From NCBI GenBank assembly GCA_964644845.1, contig CAZXXS010000011.1, positions 1 through 64,000 on the forward strand: a stretch of 64,000 bases of DNA. Direction: 5' to 3'. Positions 34,107-43,914 of this stretch are shown one piece after another (position 1 is the first letter of the stretch; each line of letters opens with the position of its first letter). The notes beneath the pieces were generated by a model, which did no database searches, had not been told where the DNA came from, and saw nothing but the letters and a program-made list of their open reading frames with translations. Source of the stretch: Geothermovivens sp964644845 (GTDB taxonomy: Bacteria; Zhuqueibacterota; Zhuqueibacteria; Oleimicrobiales; Geothermoviventaceae). Both the position numbers and the translations under genes were made by a program.

Positions 34107-35368
34107 GAGAGTTCACCTCGCGCGGCGCGGGACGTTACGTCGCGCAGAATGCCAAGGATTTTTTCCACTGCGCCGGGGACGGGATCCGAAAGGACCGGCA
34201 GGAACACCAGACGCTCGAAGATGGCCTCGGTAACCGGGAAATCTCCCCGTTTGTAGCCCGAGTAGTCCCCAGTGAGGGGGCCGCGACCGCGCGTGAACAC
34301 ATCAAAGCCTTCCGCGAAGATTTTCAGATGGTGAAGCAGGCCGTACGGGCTCGGCCCTGCGTTCAAACCGGCTTCCCGCAGTGCGGCGATGAAACGCTGC
34401 GTACTGAGCCCGCGGTGTTCCTCCGGACGGTGGATGGTTGGGAACCCGTAGAATCCGCCGCGTTCCACTCCTTCGTACGTCGCTACAGGCTCGAGTCCCG
34501 GCATGCCTTTCAGCCCCTCTTCGATGGCCTCAACGTAGGCCGCTCTTTTCCGGTTCAATTCCGGAAGTTTGCGCAGTTGTACGCGAGCAATCCCGATGCC
34601 GAGCGGGTGCGCTCGAAATTTCATGCCGAGGCCGAGGGGTTGAAGGTCGGTGTAGCGTTCCGTTACCAAATCCAGGCCCCCCATTCGGTTGACCTGACCG
34701 GCCAGGCAGGCGCGTTCGAAGATTTCTTCGTCGTTTGTTGCCAGCACGCCGCCCTCGCCGGCGCTCACAGCCTTGCTGCCCTGCAAACTCCAGGCGGCCA
34801 CGTGCCCGAAAGTGCCAACGGGCTTACCCTTGTAGTGGGCTCCGTGGGCGTGGGAGCAGTCTTCCACGACGGGCACGCCTGTGTCGCGGCTAACGGCCAT
34901 CAACGCGTCCATGTTGCACACGTTGCCCCACAGGTGGACGGCCACGATGGCCCGTGTCTTGTTCGTAACCTTGCGTCGGACGTCTTCGGGGTCGATTTGA
35001 AGCGTTTTGGGATCGCTTTCTACGAACACGGGTCGTGCACCGAGGAAAACCGCCGGAGCAATTGTGCAGATCCACGTGTACGTGGGGCAAATGACTTCGT
35101 CGCCCGGCCCAACGCCGAGGCCGAAGTAAGCACTGTACAGGGCCGTGCTGCCGTTCATGGTGGTGATGGCGTAGCGAAGCCCGGTCCACTCGCGCCACTC
35201 TTTCTCGAATTCCCGTACGGTTGGCGTACCGCCCGAGAGCTCGTTGCGCAACGTCATTTCGTAAGCGACCCGAGCTTCTTCCTCTGTGATTTGCTGCCAG
35301 TTGTCCAGCTCCGGCTGTTCTGGAGTCGCGGTCTGGACAAAAACAGGGGGTCCCTTTTTCTCCACCAT
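34103..35368 (-). CDS. DegT/DnrJ/EryC1/StrS-family PLP aminotransferase
   Basis: This protein of about 421 residues is of the sugar aminotransferase family and uses pyridoxal phosphate to aminate keto-sugars. Marks are TMNGSTALYSA (phosphate-binding), the ICPTYTWICT loop, VVEDCSHAHGA (cofactor-binding Asp), and SLQGSKAVSAGEGG with the Schiff-base Lys. The ATG at 35368 lies three bases after GGGAGGG. A GTG 12 bases further upstream is possible but has no ribosome site. No nucleotide-sugar genes adjoin it, so the substrate is open. It forms a two-gene unit with the cyclase gene. Confidence 0.9.
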   Translation of the reverse strand: MVEKKGPPVFVQTATPEQPELDNWQQITEEEARVAYEMTLRNELSGGTPTVREFEKEWREWTGLRYAITTMNGSTALYSAYFGLGVGPGDEVICPTYTWICTIAPAVFLGARPVFVESDPKTLQIDPEDVRRKVTNKTRAIVAVHLWGNVCNMDALMAVSRDTGVPVVEDCSHAHGAHYKGKPVGTFGHVAAWSLQGSKAVSAGEGGVLATNDEEIFERACLAGQVNRMGGLDLVTERYTDLQPLGLGMKFRAHPLGIGIARVQLRKLPELNRKRAAYVEAIEEGLKGMPGLEPVATYEGVERGGFYGFPTIHRPEEHRGLSTQRFIAALREAGLNAGPSPYGLLHHLKIFAEGFDVFTRGRGPLTGDYSGYKRGDFPVTEAIFERLVFLPVLSDPVPGAVEKILGILRDVTSRAARGELS

Positions 35369-35380
35369 TTGCCCTCCCAC

Positions 35381-35909
35381 AACGCGTTTGTCGTTACCTC
35401 GTCGTTACGGCGCTTTCCCAACGATCTGAGGTTGTTGCTACGGATTGGACGGTCTGTTAACTGAAGGTCCGCTGACAGAAGTTTAGCATTTTTACGAACG
35501 GAAAGCAAGATTTCCTGGAAGCATCAACGTTCCCAACCGTGAGCCTGTGTTCACGTGCGTCGAATCCGGTGCAGGTCGGTCCGGGGCTGCTTCCCACAAA
35601 GCCGGGCCAAACCCAGCTCAGCCGCGAAGTGAGCAGGTGGAGGGCGCGTCACCCCGGCCGGTTTGATCCCGGTCGCAGGAGCAGAGGCGCGCCGGGGGTC
35701 GCCTGGGCAAAAGGTGCTGGCGTTACCCCTCCCGCACCCGGGTGAGGCGCAGTGTGTGCTCCCGAGCAGCAAGGGCATCCGTCTGCGGGGTGGTGGCCTT
35801 GCTTACAACAAAAAGTCTTTGGAAAACCGCAACCTGCGGGTTAATTTTCCGGGGAATGGTAGCAGATCCCGTCCCCGGAACGGCCCGGGTGCGGAAGGAC
35901 CGATTCAGG
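35381..35909. other. Intergenic region between divergent genes
   Basis: No gene is evident in these 529 bases. The stretch 35560-35710 superficially recalls parts of a cobalamin riboswitch (CCGGTGCAGG, then CAGGAG) but lacks the core motifs and was rejected. Confidence 0.45.
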
Positions 35910-37211
35910 ATGTTGTCTTACGGAGGGTCTGGCCACACAGTGGAAAAGAAAACTGTGCAGAAACAACCGGCTGAGGAAGCGACAAAGGCTTCGGCCCCGC
36001 GCGAAGGATTGGCCGATCTGGCACCGCTGGTTGTCGGATTTGCGCTGGTTGTCCTGGCCGCGCTGCTTTTTTCTTTGCGCGACAGGCTTTCGCCTGTACT
36101 ACTGGCCTTGGCTCTCGTGTTGGTTTTGTACCCTTACCGGCGTTTTGCCGCGGTGCGGGTCACGCTCGGGGTAGTGGTGCTACTGCTGGTTTTGGAGTTC
36201 TTGCGTTCGGCGAGCAGTGTTTTGATGCCTTTCGTGCTCTCGGTTGCCTTTGCGTACCTTTTCGACCCGCTGGTTGACGCGTTCGAAGCTCGGCGGGTGC
36301 CAAGAACGGTTGTCATCCTGGGCATCGACCTGGTTGTGCTGGGGGGCATCGTTTTCTCGCTGATCGTGTTGATTCCCAAACTCGCAGCTGAGGTTGCCCA
36401 GGTTTTCCAGCAGATCATTCAGCAAGCGCCAGCTGTGCAGCGCTGGTTCCAGGAAGATCTCACGGCCTACCTTTCGCGGTACGGCTTTGACGTGAGTCGA
36501 CTTACGGAAGGGGTGTTGGCGGGACTTCCGGACAAGTTGCAGGAACTGCTGCAGGCCTTCCTCAGTGGTCTGCTCAGCGCCAGCTCCAGCCTGTCGTCGG
36601 TCCTCGGGCAGTTCTTGAACCTGGTTCTTGTGCCGTTCATCACGTTCTACCTGCTGCGCGACTGGGACAAATTGCGCCACGACGTCAAGGTGTTGTTCAT
36701 CCCCGTGGACAAACAGGCGGCGGCATCCAGCTTGTGGCACCGAGTGGACGACATTTTGAGCGGTTTCGTACGTGGTCAGCTGACCGTCTGCGTGCTGGTC
36801 GGCGCGCTAACGGCCGGTGCCTTGCTCTTGCTTGGCATCCGCTACTGGTTGGCGTTGGGTATCCTGGCAGGGGCGTTGAACATTGTACCTTACGTGGGGT
36901 TAGCGGTCACGCTTTTGGTTGCGGTTTTGGTGGGCCTTTTCAGCCCTAACCCGGGGTGGACTGTGTTGAAAATCGTTCTGGCCATCGAAGCTGTGCAAGT
37001 CCTTGAGAGTACGGTCCTTACACCGCGAATCGTGGGGAACCGTGTTGGCCTTCACCCTGCCTGGGTGATTCTGGCCGTGTTGGTGTTTGCCAATTACCTG
37101 GGTGTTCTGGGTTTGTTTCTGGCTGTGCCGATCACTGCAGTTACCAAGGAGCTTCTGCTTGATGCTCTGCGCAAGAAACGTCGCCAGGAGGCCGAGGCGC
37201 AGGCATGCTGA
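35910..37211 (+). CDS. AI-2E transporter family (PerM-like) membrane protein
   Basis: This protein of about 433 residues has an N-terminal charged stretch, then about eight membrane helices with the typical arrangement of the AI-2E/PerM family. There is a large extracellular-type loop after helix 3 (IPKLAAEVAQVFQQIIQQAP) and the motif LVPFITFYLLRDWD followed by VRGQLTVCVLVG and IVPYVG. Family members export small molecules or act as Na+/H+ antiporters; the substrate here is unknown. The start is uncertain: ATG 35910 follows GGAAGGA, and GTG 35940 follows GGAGGG. It overlaps the next gene by 7 bases. Confidence 0.87.
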   Translation: MLSYGGSGHTVEKKTVQKQPAEEATKASAPREGLADLAPLVVGFALVVLAALLFSLRDRLSPVLLALALVLVLYPYRRFAAVRVTLGVVVLLLVLEFLRSASSVLMPFVLSVAFAYLFDPLVDAFEARRVPRTVVILGIDLVVLGGIVFSLIVLIPKLAAEVAQVFQQIIQQAPAVQRWFQEDLTAYLSRYGFDVSRLTEGVLAGLPDKLQELLQAFLSGLLSASSSLSSVLGQFLNLVLVPFITFYLLRDWDKLRHDVKVLFIPVDKQAAASSLWHRVDDILSGFVRGQLTVCVLVGALTAGALLLLGIRYWLALGILAGALNIVPYVGLAVTLLVAVLVGLFSPNPGWTVLKIVLAIEAVQVLESTVLTPRIVGNRVGLHPAWVILAVLVFANYLGVLGLFLAVPITAVTKELLLDALRKKRRQEAEAQAC

Positions 37212-38497
37212 AAGTGGAGCGCGTGGAAAGCGGAGGCCTGGCCGAGAAGCTCGGCCTCAGACCGGGAGATCGGTTGTTGGCGGTGAACGGGGAACCGGTG
37301 CGAGACGAACTCGATTTTCAGTTCTACGCCAGCGACGAGACGATCGAGCTGCGAGTAGCTCGAAACGGCAAGGTGCTGAAGGTGGTGGCTGAGCGCGAAT
37401 TCGGGGAATCCTGGGGAATCGAATTCGCTGAAATTCGTTACCGTTCCTGTGGCAACAAGTGCGTGTTTTGTTTCATCGACCAGAATCCGCAGGGGTTACG
37501 GTCGTCCCTTTACTTCAAGGACGAAGACTACCGTTTGAGCTTTTTGCACGGGAACTACGTGACCCTTACCAACCTCGGACGGAGCGATCTGGAGCGGATC
37601 CTCAGACAGCATCTCTCGCCGCTTTACGTGAGCGTGCACGCGACAAATCCGGAGGTACGCAAGCGTCTTCTGGGCATCGATCACGACGACAGACTTCTGG
37701 AGAAAATCCAGACGCTGGTTGAGGGAGGCATCGAGCTGCACACCCAGATCGTGCTCGTACCTGGCTACAACGACGGCAGCGTTCTGCAAGACACGGTGGA
37801 CACCCTTCGGCGTTACGCTCCGGCCGTTGCGTCGGTTGCTGTTGTCCCTGTGGGACTCACGAAACACCGCGCGCACTTACCCCGGCTTCGCCTTGTTGAC
37901 CCACGCCTGGCAACGGAAGTGGTGCAGACTCTGGAAGAGAAAGCTCGAACGTGTCGGCAGGAACTCGGCGTGCACTGGGTCTACCTGGCCGATGAATTTT
38001 ACCTCCGCGCGGGCTTGGATGTGCCTCCCGCAGGGCGTTACGACGACTTCCCCCAGATTGAAAACGGAGTTGGCATGTTGCGGGCTTTCCTGGATGCATT
38101 CGAAGAAGAAACGAGGGAGTACCCGCGCGCACTCGGCAGAACTGTGCGGGTCGCGGTGTTGACCGGCCGGCTTGCTGCTCCCCAGCTGCAGCGATTCGTT
38201 TTGCCTGTTCTTCAGGAGGTCGTTGGCCTGGAGGTAACGCTTGTTCCCGTCCGGAACGACTTCTTCGGCGAAAGCGTTACCGTGTCTGGCCTGCTCGTGG
38301 GAAAGGATCTGGGGACTTCATTGGCCGAACTTTCTTCGGAGCCTGACTGGGTCCTGATCCCAGCCAACACGCTTAACCCTGACGGTGTTTTCCTGGACAA
38401 CCTGCGTCCCCAGGATCTGGAAGAACGTTTCGGTGTCTCTGTTTTGCCTTTGGACGGCACGTTTCTACCTTTTTTCGAGGAAATTGAGCGAGGATGA
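37205..38497 (+). CDS. PDZ-like, radical SAM and DUF512 protein
   Basis: This 430-residue protein has three parts. An N-terminal PDZ-like domain (about residues 1-70, GLRPGDRLLAVNGEPV) is followed by a radical-SAM-like region with C-G-N-K-C-V-F-C near residue 82, and a C-terminal DUF512 domain. It is widespread beside the GTPase gene der, as here, where the two overlap by 4 bases. The conserved link hints at a role in ribosome assembly or an Fe-S-dependent step there, but its activity is unknown. Confidence 0.9.
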   Translation: MLKVERVESGGLAEKLGLRPGDRLLAVNGEPVRDELDFQFYASDETIELRVARNGKVLKVVAEREFGESWGIEFAEIRYRSCGNKCVFCFIDQNPQGLRSSLYFKDEDYRLSFLHGNYVTLTNLGRSDLERILRQHLSPLYVSVHATNPEVRKRLLGIDHDDRLLEKIQTLVEGGIELHTQIVLVPGYNDGSVLQDTVDTLRRYAPAVASVAVVPVGLTKHRAHLPRLRLVDPRLATEVVQTLEEKARTCRQELGVHWVYLADEFYLRAGLDVPPAGRYDDFPQIENGVGMLRAFLDAFEEETREYPRALGRTVRVAVLTGRLAAPQLQRFVLPVLQEVVGLEVTLVPVRNDFFGESVTVSGLLVGKDLGTSLAELSSEPDWVLIPANTLNPDGVFLDNLRPQDLEERFGVSVLPLDGTFLPFFEEIERG

Positions 38498-39822
38498 CAT
38501 CCCCGAATGAAAAGCCCGTAGTTGCGATTGTTGGTCGCCCGAACGTGGGCAAATCGACGCTGTTCAACCGAATTCTGCGTCAGCGCGCCGCCATCGTGGA
38601 CGATGTGCCCGGTGTGACGCGGGATCGACTCTACGCGGAGGCGGAGTGGAGCAATCGGCGTTTCGTGCTCGTGGACACGGGTGGCTACGTACCTGAGTCG
38701 AACGACTTGATGGAACAGGCTGTCCGCGAGCAGGTGCAGTACGCGATGGACGAGGCGGCGTTGATCCTGTTTGTGGTCGATGCGCGCTCCGGGGTCACGA
38801 CGCTGGATGAAGAGATCGCCCGTTTGCTCTCCAGGTCGCAAAAGCCAGTTCTACTCGTGGTGAACAAGGTGGACAGTCACGTTCAGGAAACCGCCGTGTA
38901 CGAGTTCTACGCGCTGGGTTTGGGTGAGCCGTTTGGCGTGTCGGCTGCGGAAGGGCGAGCCACCGGTGACCTTTTGGACCGCATCGTTGAGAAACTCCCG
39001 GAAACGGCTGAGCAGGAGGAGGAGCACACGGACGAAGCGGTTCACGTAGCTGTAGTTGGTCGCCCCAACGTGGGCAAATCGAGTTTTGTCAACGCGGTGC
39101 TCGGGGAGGACAAGCTGATCGTCACCGAAATCCCTGGTACGACCAGGGACAGCATCGACACACGTGTGGTGTACCGGGATAGAGACCTTGTCTTGATTGA
39201 CACTGCTGGTTTGCGTCGGCGGTCCAAAGTGCGCGAATCGCTGGAATTCTACAGCACCGTTCGTACTCACCGGGCCATCCGACGTAGCGACGTTGTGCTT
39301 GTGATGGTCGGTGCGGATGAGGGCTTGACGAGCCAAGACAAGAAGATTCTTGAGGAAGTGATCAGCGAACGACGCGGTGTTGTGTTGGTCATCAACAAGT
39401 GGGATCTGCTTCAGCACGACGCGGATCTGGCCAACCGCTACCGGGAACTTCTGGAGAAAGAACTGCGCATTTACCGGTACGTGCCCATCGTGTTTACTTC
39501 GGCCAAGACCGGTCGCGGCATTCGGCGGGCTCTGGACACAGCAGTGGAAGTGTGGGAAGAGCGACAGCGACGGATCGAGACTGCTCGGATCAACGAATTC
39601 TTGCAGGAAGCAGTAACCGCTTACCCTCCACCGGCGTACGGTTCGAAGTACGTCAAAATCAAGTACGCTTCACAGGTGGACACAAACCCGCCGGTGTTCG
39701 CGTTCTTTTGCAACATCCCGAAAGGCATCAAGGCACCGTACCGGCAGTATCTGGAAAATCGCCTGCGAGAGAAATTCGGTTTCCGAGGCGTGCCTCTGAT
39801 TCTCACTTTCCGAAAAAAGTAA
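38494..39822 (+). CDS. der: Ribosome-assembly GTPase Der (EngA)
   Basis: This 442-residue protein has two tandem G domains, each with GRPNVGKS (residues 14-21 and near 188), DTxG, and NKxD motifs (NKVD; NKWD in the second). A C-terminal KH-like domain ends in PLILTFRKK. This is the defining layout of Der, which is essential for 50S subunit maturation. It is translationally coupled to the upstream DUF512 gene. Confidence 0.97.
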   Translation: MTSPNEKPVVAIVGRPNVGKSTLFNRILRQRAAIVDDVPGVTRDRLYAEAEWSNRRFVLVDTGGYVPESNDLMEQAVREQVQYAMDEAALILFVVDARSGVTTLDEEIARLLSRSQKPVLLVVNKVDSHVQETAVYEFYALGLGEPFGVSAAEGRATGDLLDRIVEKLPETAEQEEEHTDEAVHVAVVGRPNVGKSSFVNAVLGEDKLIVTEIPGTTRDSIDTRVVYRDRDLVLIDTAGLRRRSKVRESLEFYSTVRTHRAIRRSDVVLVMVGADEGLTSQDKKILEEVISERRGVVLVINKWDLLQHDADLANRYRELLEKELRIYRYVPIVFTSAKTGRGIRRALDTAVEVWEERQRRIETARINEFLQEAVTAYPPPAYGSKYVKIKYASQVDTNPPVFAFFCNIPKGIKAPYRQYLENRLREKFGFRGVPLILTFRKK

Positions 39823-40002
39823 CCGAACGGAAACCAGTCTCTCGGACACGGAGGGTTCAAAGGGATCTCCGTCTGCGAAATTCCGTCCAGCAGGAGTGGG
39901 CTGGAGCAGCACCAGCCTTCGGGTTTGCGGAGGGGATGGCGCTAACCCTCAAATCTGCCGCACTGTTTCGCTGTGGGTGGACCGACTGTCAGGAGGGTGT
40001 TC

Positions 40003-41961
40003 ATGGTGCACATGAGGAAAAGGCTGCTGTGGGTTGGGCTTGTCGCGGCACTGACTCTGCTGGGGTGCTCGGGTGGGCAATCGGAGAAGCTGGTGTTCCA
40101 CAGGATCAAGTACAACAACCCAGGGCTGGTAGTTGACCTGGGCGTTGGGCTGTGGGCTTGGCCACTACCGATGGACTGGGACGGTGACGGAGACTACGAT
40201 CTGGTCGTGTCGTGCAGGGACAAGCCTTACAACGGGGTGTACTTTTTCGAAAATACCGAGGGCGACGTCAGGTTCCCCACGTTCAAGCCCGGTGTTCGGC
40301 TGGCTTCGGGGATTCGGAACATTCAGATCTCGTACGTTGCCGGTGTTCCACGCTTGCTGACACCGGCCGAAGAACTCGTGGATTTCAAGCGTACGCACTT
40401 CAGTAAACGGAAGCAAATCTACCCCAGAAAGGAGCTGATCGAAGGGAAAATCAGGGCGAACCAGTGGAAGTACGTGGACTACGACGGCGACGGCGACCAG
40501 GATCTGCTCGTCGGTCACGGCGACTGGTCGGAGTACGGCTGGGACAACGCCTTTGACAGCACCGGACACTGGACGCACGGTCCGCTGCACGGTTACGTGT
40601 TTTGGATTGAGAACACTGGAGACGACAGGAATCCTCAGTACGGCAAACCGCAGCAGATCTACGCTGGGGGCAAACCGGTGGATGTGTTCGGCATGCCTTC
40701 GCCTAACCTGGCCGACTTCGACGGGGATGGCGACCTGGACCTGCTGTGTGGCGAATTCCTGGACAAGTTCACCTACTTCGAGAACGTAGGGGACCGAAAA
40801 CACCCGCGCTTTGCATCAGGACGTATCCTCACGTACAAAAATCGGCCGATCCGGATGGACCTGGAGATGATCGTTCCGGTGGCTTTGGATTGGGACAAGG
40901 ATGGCGACGTGGATCTGGTGGTTGGGCAGGAGGACGGCAGGGTGGCGCTGGTGGAAAACACGGGTCACGTCGTAGACGGTCTGCCGCAATTTCTGCCGCC
41001 GCGGTTTTTTCAGCAGCAAGCCGCCGATCTGAAATTCGGTGCGCTGGCAACGCCGGTCAGTTTCGACTGGGACGGTGATGGTGACGAGGATTTGATTTGT
41101 GGGAACACGGCGGGTTACCTTGGCTTCATCGAGAATCTGGACGGCGGCAACCCTCCGCGCTGGGCAGCGCCGGTCTACCTCAAGGCCGACGGGAAGGTGA
41201 TTCGCATTCAGGCCGGTTACAACGGTTCCGTGCAGGGCCCGTGCGAGGCAAAATGGGGTTACACGGTTCCAAGTGTGGCCGACTGGGATGGCGACGGGTT
41301 GCCGGACATTGTGGTGAACTCCATCTGGGGCAAGGTGTTGTGGTACAAGAACGTGGGCACGCGCACGCAGCCACGACTGGCCGCTGCTCAGCCGGTGAAG
41401 GTAGCCTGGGACGGCCCCCCTCCGAAACCGCCCTGGGTGTGGTGGAACCCGGTGGACGGCGAACTGGTTACGCAGTGGCGCACAACGCCGTACGTGATCG
41501 ATCTGAACCACGACGGGCTGAACGACCTGGTGATGCTGGACCGTGAGGGCTACCTGGCCTTTTACGAACGAGTACGGCGCAACGGAGCACTGGTGTTGTT
41601 GCCCGGGAAGCGAATCTTCAAGAGGGCAACGTCCGGGGGCGAGGCAGGGCTGCTTCGTTTGAACTCTGGCGAGGCAGGACACAGCGGGCGCAGAAAATTC
41701 TGTTTTGTTGACTGGGACGGCGATGGTCGGCTGGACCTGATGGTGAACAGCAAGAACGTGGACTTTTTGCGGAACGTGGCGGAGCGGCCGGACGAATACG
41801 TGTTCGAAAACCGGGGAAACCTGTCGGATTTGCTTCTTGCAGGTCATTCAACCTGCCCCACCCCCGTGGACTGGAACAGGGACAAAGTGCCCGATTTGCT
41901 CGTTGGTGCCGAAGACGGACATTTCTACTACGCGGTGAATCCGAGAGCGAGCAAACAGTGA
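40003..41961 (+). CDS. FG-GAP/VCBS-repeat lipoprotein (paralogue 2)
   Basis: This protein of about 652 residues starts at 40003 after AGGAGGG and has a lipoprotein signal ending in LTLLGC (Cys near residue 22). Multiple DxDGDGxxD repeats follow (for example DWDGDGDYDLV, DYDGDGDQDLL, DFDGDGDLDLL, DWDGDGRLDLM). It is a full-length paralogue of the minus-strand gene at 29692. It ends in the matching VDWNRDKVPDLLVGAEDG block. It is probably surface-exposed, anchored by lipid. Confidence 0.87.
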   Translation: MVHMRKRLLWVGLVAALTLLGCSGGQSEKLVFHRIKYNNPGLVVDLGVGLWAWPLPMDWDGDGDYDLVVSCRDKPYNGVYFFENTEGDVRFPTFKPGVRLASGIRNIQISYVAGVPRLLTPAEELVDFKRTHFSKRKQIYPRKELIEGKIRANQWKYVDYDGDGDQDLLVGHGDWSEYGWDNAFDSTGHWTHGPLHGYVFWIENTGDDRNPQYGKPQQIYAGGKPVDVFGMPSPNLADFDGDGDLDLLCGEFLDKFTYFENVGDRKHPRFASGRILTYKNRPIRMDLEMIVPVALDWDKDGDVDLVVGQEDGRVALVENTGHVVDGLPQFLPPRFFQQQAADLKFGALATPVSFDWDGDGDEDLICGNTAGYLGFIENLDGGNPPRWAAPVYLKADGKVIRIQAGYNGSVQGPCEAKWGYTVPSVADWDGDGLPDIVVNSIWGKVLWYKNVGTRTQPRLAAAQPVKVAWDGPPPKPPWVWWNPVDGELVTQWRTTPYVIDLNHDGLNDLVMLDREGYLAFYERVRRNGALVLLPGKRIFKRATSGGEAGLLRLNSGEAGHSGRRKFCFVDWDGDGRLDLMVNSKNVDFLRNVAERPDEYVFENRGNLSDLLLAGHSTCPTPVDWNRDKVPDLLVGAEDGHFYYAVNPRASKQ

Positions 41962-42144
41962 ATGTGAGCGTTGCCGTGCAGAACTGCGTCGGGACGTGTT
42001 TACCGGGGCAACCAACAAATGTAAAGCCGTGACAGGTAGCCTCGTTTCCAGCGGGCCTGAGGCAGAGCGACGGCTGTTCGTGACTGTTTTCACGAGCCTT
42101 CGGTCATTGGAAGGTTTGCGTTGTCGAACCGAAAGGAGTCGTCT

Positions 42145-43914
42145 TTGACGAGATTTCCGAGACCCAGAATTTCCTGGCGTGGCGTTCTTGTGCTGACGGT
42201 AGTTTTGACGGGGCTGACGCCTGCCTACCAGCAGGCTGCAACCGAACAAACGCGCTCGTTGGCCCGGGTGCTTGGACTCACAGAGGTCCAGGTACTGACG
42301 TACCGGGGACTCATGCTTGTGGACTCGACGCGCGTTCCGGTGAATCTGCGTCCGTACGTGCGCGTGCCTTTGAAAGGTACCACGCCCCTGCTATTCGAAC
42401 TGCGAAGATCGCTGGGCGAAATTCCACCGGCCGAGCGCCGACTTTTGCAGACCCTTTTCGATCGGCCGCCAAGCTCGGTGTTACCACTGTCTTTGGTTAG
42501 CCCAAGGGGGCACTTCCGCATTCACTACACGCTGGAGGGGCAAAATGCCGTTCAGCCTGACTACCCCGACACCGTTGCGGCGATTTTCGATCACTGTTGG
42601 GAGATTGAAATCGACACGCTGAAATTTCGGGCCCCACCAAACGACGGCGGTGAAGACGGCCCGGAATACGACATCTACATCCTGGACATCAGCGACTACG
42701 GTTACACCACGGCGGAAAAAGACGTTCCGAGCACGCCGCGCGACGACTGGGTGACGTACATCGTGGTCGACAACGACTACCAGAATCCGCGCTACCACAC
42801 GAAAGGGCTGAATGGGCTTCGCGTTACGGCAGCGCACGAATTTTTCCACGCCATCCACTTCGGCTACCGGAGCTTTCTGGATGAAGACGTGTTCTACTAC
42901 GAAGCCTCCGGCGTGTGGATGGAAGACTTCGTCTACGACGCCGTCAACGACTACTACCAGTACCTGCCAAGTTTTTTCGGAAAGCCGGAGAAACCGTTCA
43001 ACACCTACGACGGGTGGCACGAGTACGGGCTTGCCATTTGGAACAAGATGCTCGTGCGCCTTTTTGGGCGCGACATCATTCGGCAGGTCTGGGAACAAAT
43101 GGTTGCAGGACCAACGCACGTCACACCGGCTCTCGAAGCGCTGGGCCAGGTTGCCCAGAAACACGGAGACACGTTTCAACGTCTGCTCGCGGAGTTTCAA
43201 GCCTGGAATTACTTCACGGGAAAGCGGGCTGACCCAGAGCACTACTACCGAGAGGGAGCTGCTTACCCGGAACTACGACCCACGCGAGACGTTTTGTTGG
43301 ACAGCAGCTACGTGGCTCAGGACTCGGCACGGTCGCTGGCAGGGGTGTTTGAGCACTTCGAAGTGCAGAAATCGAATGCCTTCCGCGTCGTGTTCAACTT
43401 TGACACACCTGCTGCGTGGATGATCGCAGTTGCCGTCTGGAATCCAGAAGGGGAGCACTGGCACCAGACCTTGCGTCCAGGCCAGGAAGCGGACCTCGGA
43501 TTCTTGACCACTTACACCGACTTCTTGATTGTACCCGTGAACATTTCACTCCAGGGAAACGGAGCGTCGCAACGCCGTCGCTTTCGCCTGGAAGTTTCTA
43601 CGCGTCCTTCCAACTACCGACCCCGCTTTCAGGTGTCGGATCCGGCTCCGAACCCGTTTATTCCCACAGCACACGGGCTGCTTGAGTGGAGCTACCGGCT
43701 GGCGAAACCGGTGGATCACGCCCTTTTCTACGTGCTGGATGAGCACGGTCGAGTCGTGGCGAAGCAAGACCTGGGGGCCCGAGGGGACGGGTTTCACACC
43801 TGTCGTTGGGACGGGCGTAACGAGAGCGGCGAACTTGTTGCCAGCGGTGTGTACGTGCTGGAACTGGTGGCTGGCGACCAGATTGGCAAGACGAAGGTTG
43901 CGGTGTTGAGGTAA
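42145..43914 (+). CDS. Secreted HExxH metalloprotease-like protein with FlgD/Por-type C-terminal domain
   Basis: This protein of about 589 residues starts at TTG 42145, which lies 6 bases after AAAGGAG. It has a signal peptide (hydrophobic residues about 10-25). The zinc-protease motif A-A-H-E-F-F-H-A-I-H-F-G-Y lies near residue 232, with downstream Glu residues that could complete the metal site. This resembles the MXAN_6640-type putative metalloproteases. The last 80 residues form an Ig-like FlgD domain ending in SGVYVLELVAGDQIGKTKVAVLR-type strands, the kind used as an outer-membrane sorting tag in FCB bacteria. It probably acts at the cell surface or in the medium. Confidence 0.82.
   Translation: MTRFPRPRISWRGVLVLTVVLTGLTPAYQQAATEQTRSLARVLGLTEVQVLTYRGLMLVDSTRVPVNLRPYVRVPLKGTTPLLFELRRSLGEIPPAERRLLQTLFDRPPSSVLPLSLVSPRGHFRIHYTLEGQNAVQPDYPDTVAAIFDHCWEIEIDTLKFRAPPNDGGEDGPEYDIYILDISDYGYTTAEKDVPSTPRDDWVTYIVVDNDYQNPRYHTKGLNGLRVTAAHEFFHAIHFGYRSFLDEDVFYYEASGVWMEDFVYDAVNDYYQYLPSFFGKPEKPFNTYDGWHEYGLAIWNKMLVRLFGRDIIRQVWEQMVAGPTHVTPALEALGQVAQKHGDTFQRLLAEFQAWNYFTGKRADPEHYYREGAAYPELRPTRDVLLDSSYVAQDSARSLAGVFEHFEVQKSNAFRVVFNFDTPAAWMIAVAVWNPEGEHWHQTLRPGQEADLGFLTTYTDFLIVPVNISLQGNGASQRRRFRLEVSTRPSNYRPRFQVSDPAPNPFIPTAHGLLEWSYRLAKPVDHALFYVLDEHGRVVAKQDLGARGDGFHTCRWDGRNESGELVASGVYVLELVAGDQIGKTKVAVLR

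Noticed and set aside
35543..35710. Cobalamin riboswitch
   Set aside because: Only CCGGTGCAGG and CAGGAG resemble the consensus. The GGGAA and CCCGCnACTGT core motifs are absent, and no B12-related gene follows.
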